Positions 5,083 through 6,081 of a stretch of DNA of 6,081 bases are shown here, piece after piece. The stretch is from Candidatus Magasanikiibacteriota bacterium (GTDB lineage Bacteria; Patescibacteriota; Patescibacteriia; Magasanikbacterales; GWA2-37-8): the NCBI GenBank assembly GCA_026396535.1, contig JAPLWP010000162.1, positions 1-6,081 of the forward strand. The letters are read 5' to 3'. Position numbers and translations under genes: made by a program. The notes under the pieces were generated by a model. The model worked only from the letters and a program-made list of their open reading frames with translations. It was not told the DNA's origin and searched no databases. The number at the start of each line of letters is the position of its first letter. Position 1 is the stretch's first letter.

Positions 5083-6081
5083 TTATTTAGTCACACTAAT
5101 AGTTTGCCCATTTTCCGGAGCACACGACTGAACATTTATGCGACCACCCGCAGTCTTTTTTACCGCATAATAAGTTTTGGTATTATCCCCTACTTTTGGA
5201 TCAAACGGGATAGAAGTAATATAAGTCGGCGTAAGAGAAGAAGAAATATCTAGACAATTAGCAGCTGTAGACGAAGGTGCGCCCGCACCACCTTGCACCA
5301 CCGTCTGACTTCCTCCGATAGTTACACTTTTTAATTCTGGAGTGATCGAAGCGTCCGGAGCATCCAGAAAAGCTTTGTATTGAAAATATTGATTACTATT
5401 AATATTACTAAGTGACACCGAAGGAGTGGAGTTAGTAATATTTGTGACTTCTGAATAATATGTATTGGCAGTACCATCTGGTCCAGCAAAAGTGCCATCC
5501 GAACAATCAGCATTGGCACAAGATCGAGCTTGATATTTTAAACTAAGTACGCCACGTTTATACATGTCCATCACTTCGGAAGCTGACAAAGGCCTATTAT
5601 AAATAACAGCTTCATCTACCAAACCATTATATTGACCAGAACCAATTTGGATCGGAGTAGTATTATTTCTAATAGAGGTAAAAGCAAAATTTTTAGTAGA
5701 AAACAGACTACCGTTTATATAAATTTTTCCAACACCATTATCAAAAGTAAAAATTATATGTACCCAACTATTATCACCAATCCAAGTGCCGTCTTGATAT
5801 TCATAGCCAGTACCGGCTGGATTCACCAAAAATACTCTCCAAAAAATATTTCCACTAAGGGAAAAAGAACCGGTGGAAGGACTAGCGGCAAATCCTTTAC
5901 CAATAATATGACCATAACCTGTCCAACTGGTGGTGGCCATAGTATTAAACCACGCACCAAAAGTAAGTTGGTTGGCAAAGGTTAAACTGGCACTATTAGC
6001 TATTGTAATTGGGTTGGTCCCTGCTTTAAAATTTGGAGCATTACCCAATTTACCAGTAGACATACTAGGACAATTTGGATT
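5083..6081 (-). CDS. LamG-containing pilin-like surface protein, 5' end outside the window
   Basis: The frame is open to the window edge: six codons (NPNCPS) precede the ATG at 6063, so that ATG is probably internal. Residues counted from it: a LamG domain at about 1-165 (GKLGNAPNFKAGTNPITI; LTFGAWFNT; WVHIIFTFDNGVGKIYING; YNGLVDEAVIYNRPLSASEV); a beta-rich segment at about 169-250 with Cys182/Cys187 and DGTFAGPDGTANTYYSE; a short Gly/Ala linker at about 252-265; and a pilin-type C-terminus at about 266-326 (NCLDISSSLTPTYITSIPFDPK ... SCAPENGQTISVTK), with Cys270 and Cys314 as a possible disulfide. It is the intact counterpart of the interrupted gene downstream, and no stop falls within its LamG. 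I expect a prepilin N-terminus upstream, unseen here. It ends 8 bases before the GTG of the next gene, so the two are probably one transcript. Role by analogy: pilus or pseudopilus subunit exposing a lectin-like domain. Confidence 0.85.
   Translation of the reverse strand, partial: NPNCPSMSTGKLGNAPNFKAGTNPITIANSASLTFANQLTFGAWFNTMATTSWTGYGHIIGKGFAASPSTGSFSLSGNIFWRVFLVNPAGTGYEYQDGTWIGDNSWVHIIFTFDNGVGKIYINGSLFSTKNFAFTSIRNNTTPIQIGSGQYNGLVDEAVIYNRPLSASEVMDMYKRGVLSLKYQARSCANADCSDGTFAGPDGTANTYYSEVTNITNSTPSVSLSNINSNQYFQYKAFLDAPDASITPELKSVTIGGSQTVVQGGAGAPSSTAANCLDISSSLTPTYITSIPFDPKVGDNTKTYYAVKKTAGGRINVQSCAPENGQTISVTK

Noticed and set aside
5331..5519. Minus-strand 62-codon ORF in a second frame of the upstream pilin-like gene
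   Set aside because: A frame shadow of the well-conserved DGTFAGPDGT module, not a separate gene.
5632..5985. Plus-strand ORF of 117 codons opposite the upstream LamG gene
   Set aside because: It is antisense to conserved LamG sequence, has no recognisable domain, and neither a start context nor neighbours on that strand.

Overview
All genes in this window lie on the minus strand, so transcription runs from high to low coordinates. Gene-to-gene spacing is between 8 bases and a 41-base overlap, with no clear terminator, so the whole window reads as one operon or part of one. The DNA is AT-rich. The pilin has a start (FTLLEILLVVAAIAILAG, then AINPGKQLAQ) and an end (QACSAENGEVISVTR) of a style I associate from memory with Candidate Phyla Radiation (Patescibacteria) genomes, and the short ComEC without a beta-lactamase domain fits that too. 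No marker gene is present, so the phylum is an inference. TGA ends comEC, the regulator and the kinase, so this is not one of the UGA-recoding lineages.

In transcription order: (1) 6081-5083 is the 3' part of a large surface protein, a LamG (concanavalin A-like) domain followed by a pilin-type C-terminal module, open at the window edge. (2) 5074-3419 is a second gene of the same kind with its start visible: a type IV prepilin N-terminus, then a beta-rich region, then LamG, then the C-terminal pilin module. It is cut into two ORFs (5074-4052 and 4042-3419) by one in-frame TAA. The two ORFs are in the same frame, and the TAA sits between two direct copies of a 9-base sequence, in the loop of a possible hairpin. 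(3) 3412-2180 is a membrane-anchored PAS histidine kinase. (4) 2183-1806 is a receiver-only response regulator overlapping the kinase gene by ATGA. (5) 1800-283 is comEC, the DNA-uptake channel. (6) 323-1 is the start of a class I SAM-dependent methyltransferase overlapping the comEC end by 41 bases.

Taken together, the cluster links surface pilins carrying possible glycan-binding lectin-like domains, a two-component signalling pair and the inner-membrane DNA channel. A reasonable inference is a locus for adhesion and DNA uptake (type IV pilus plus ComEC) under sensory control. The points most worth a second look are the in-frame stop and its repeat, the insertion of a LamG domain inside a pilin, and the gene order itself.
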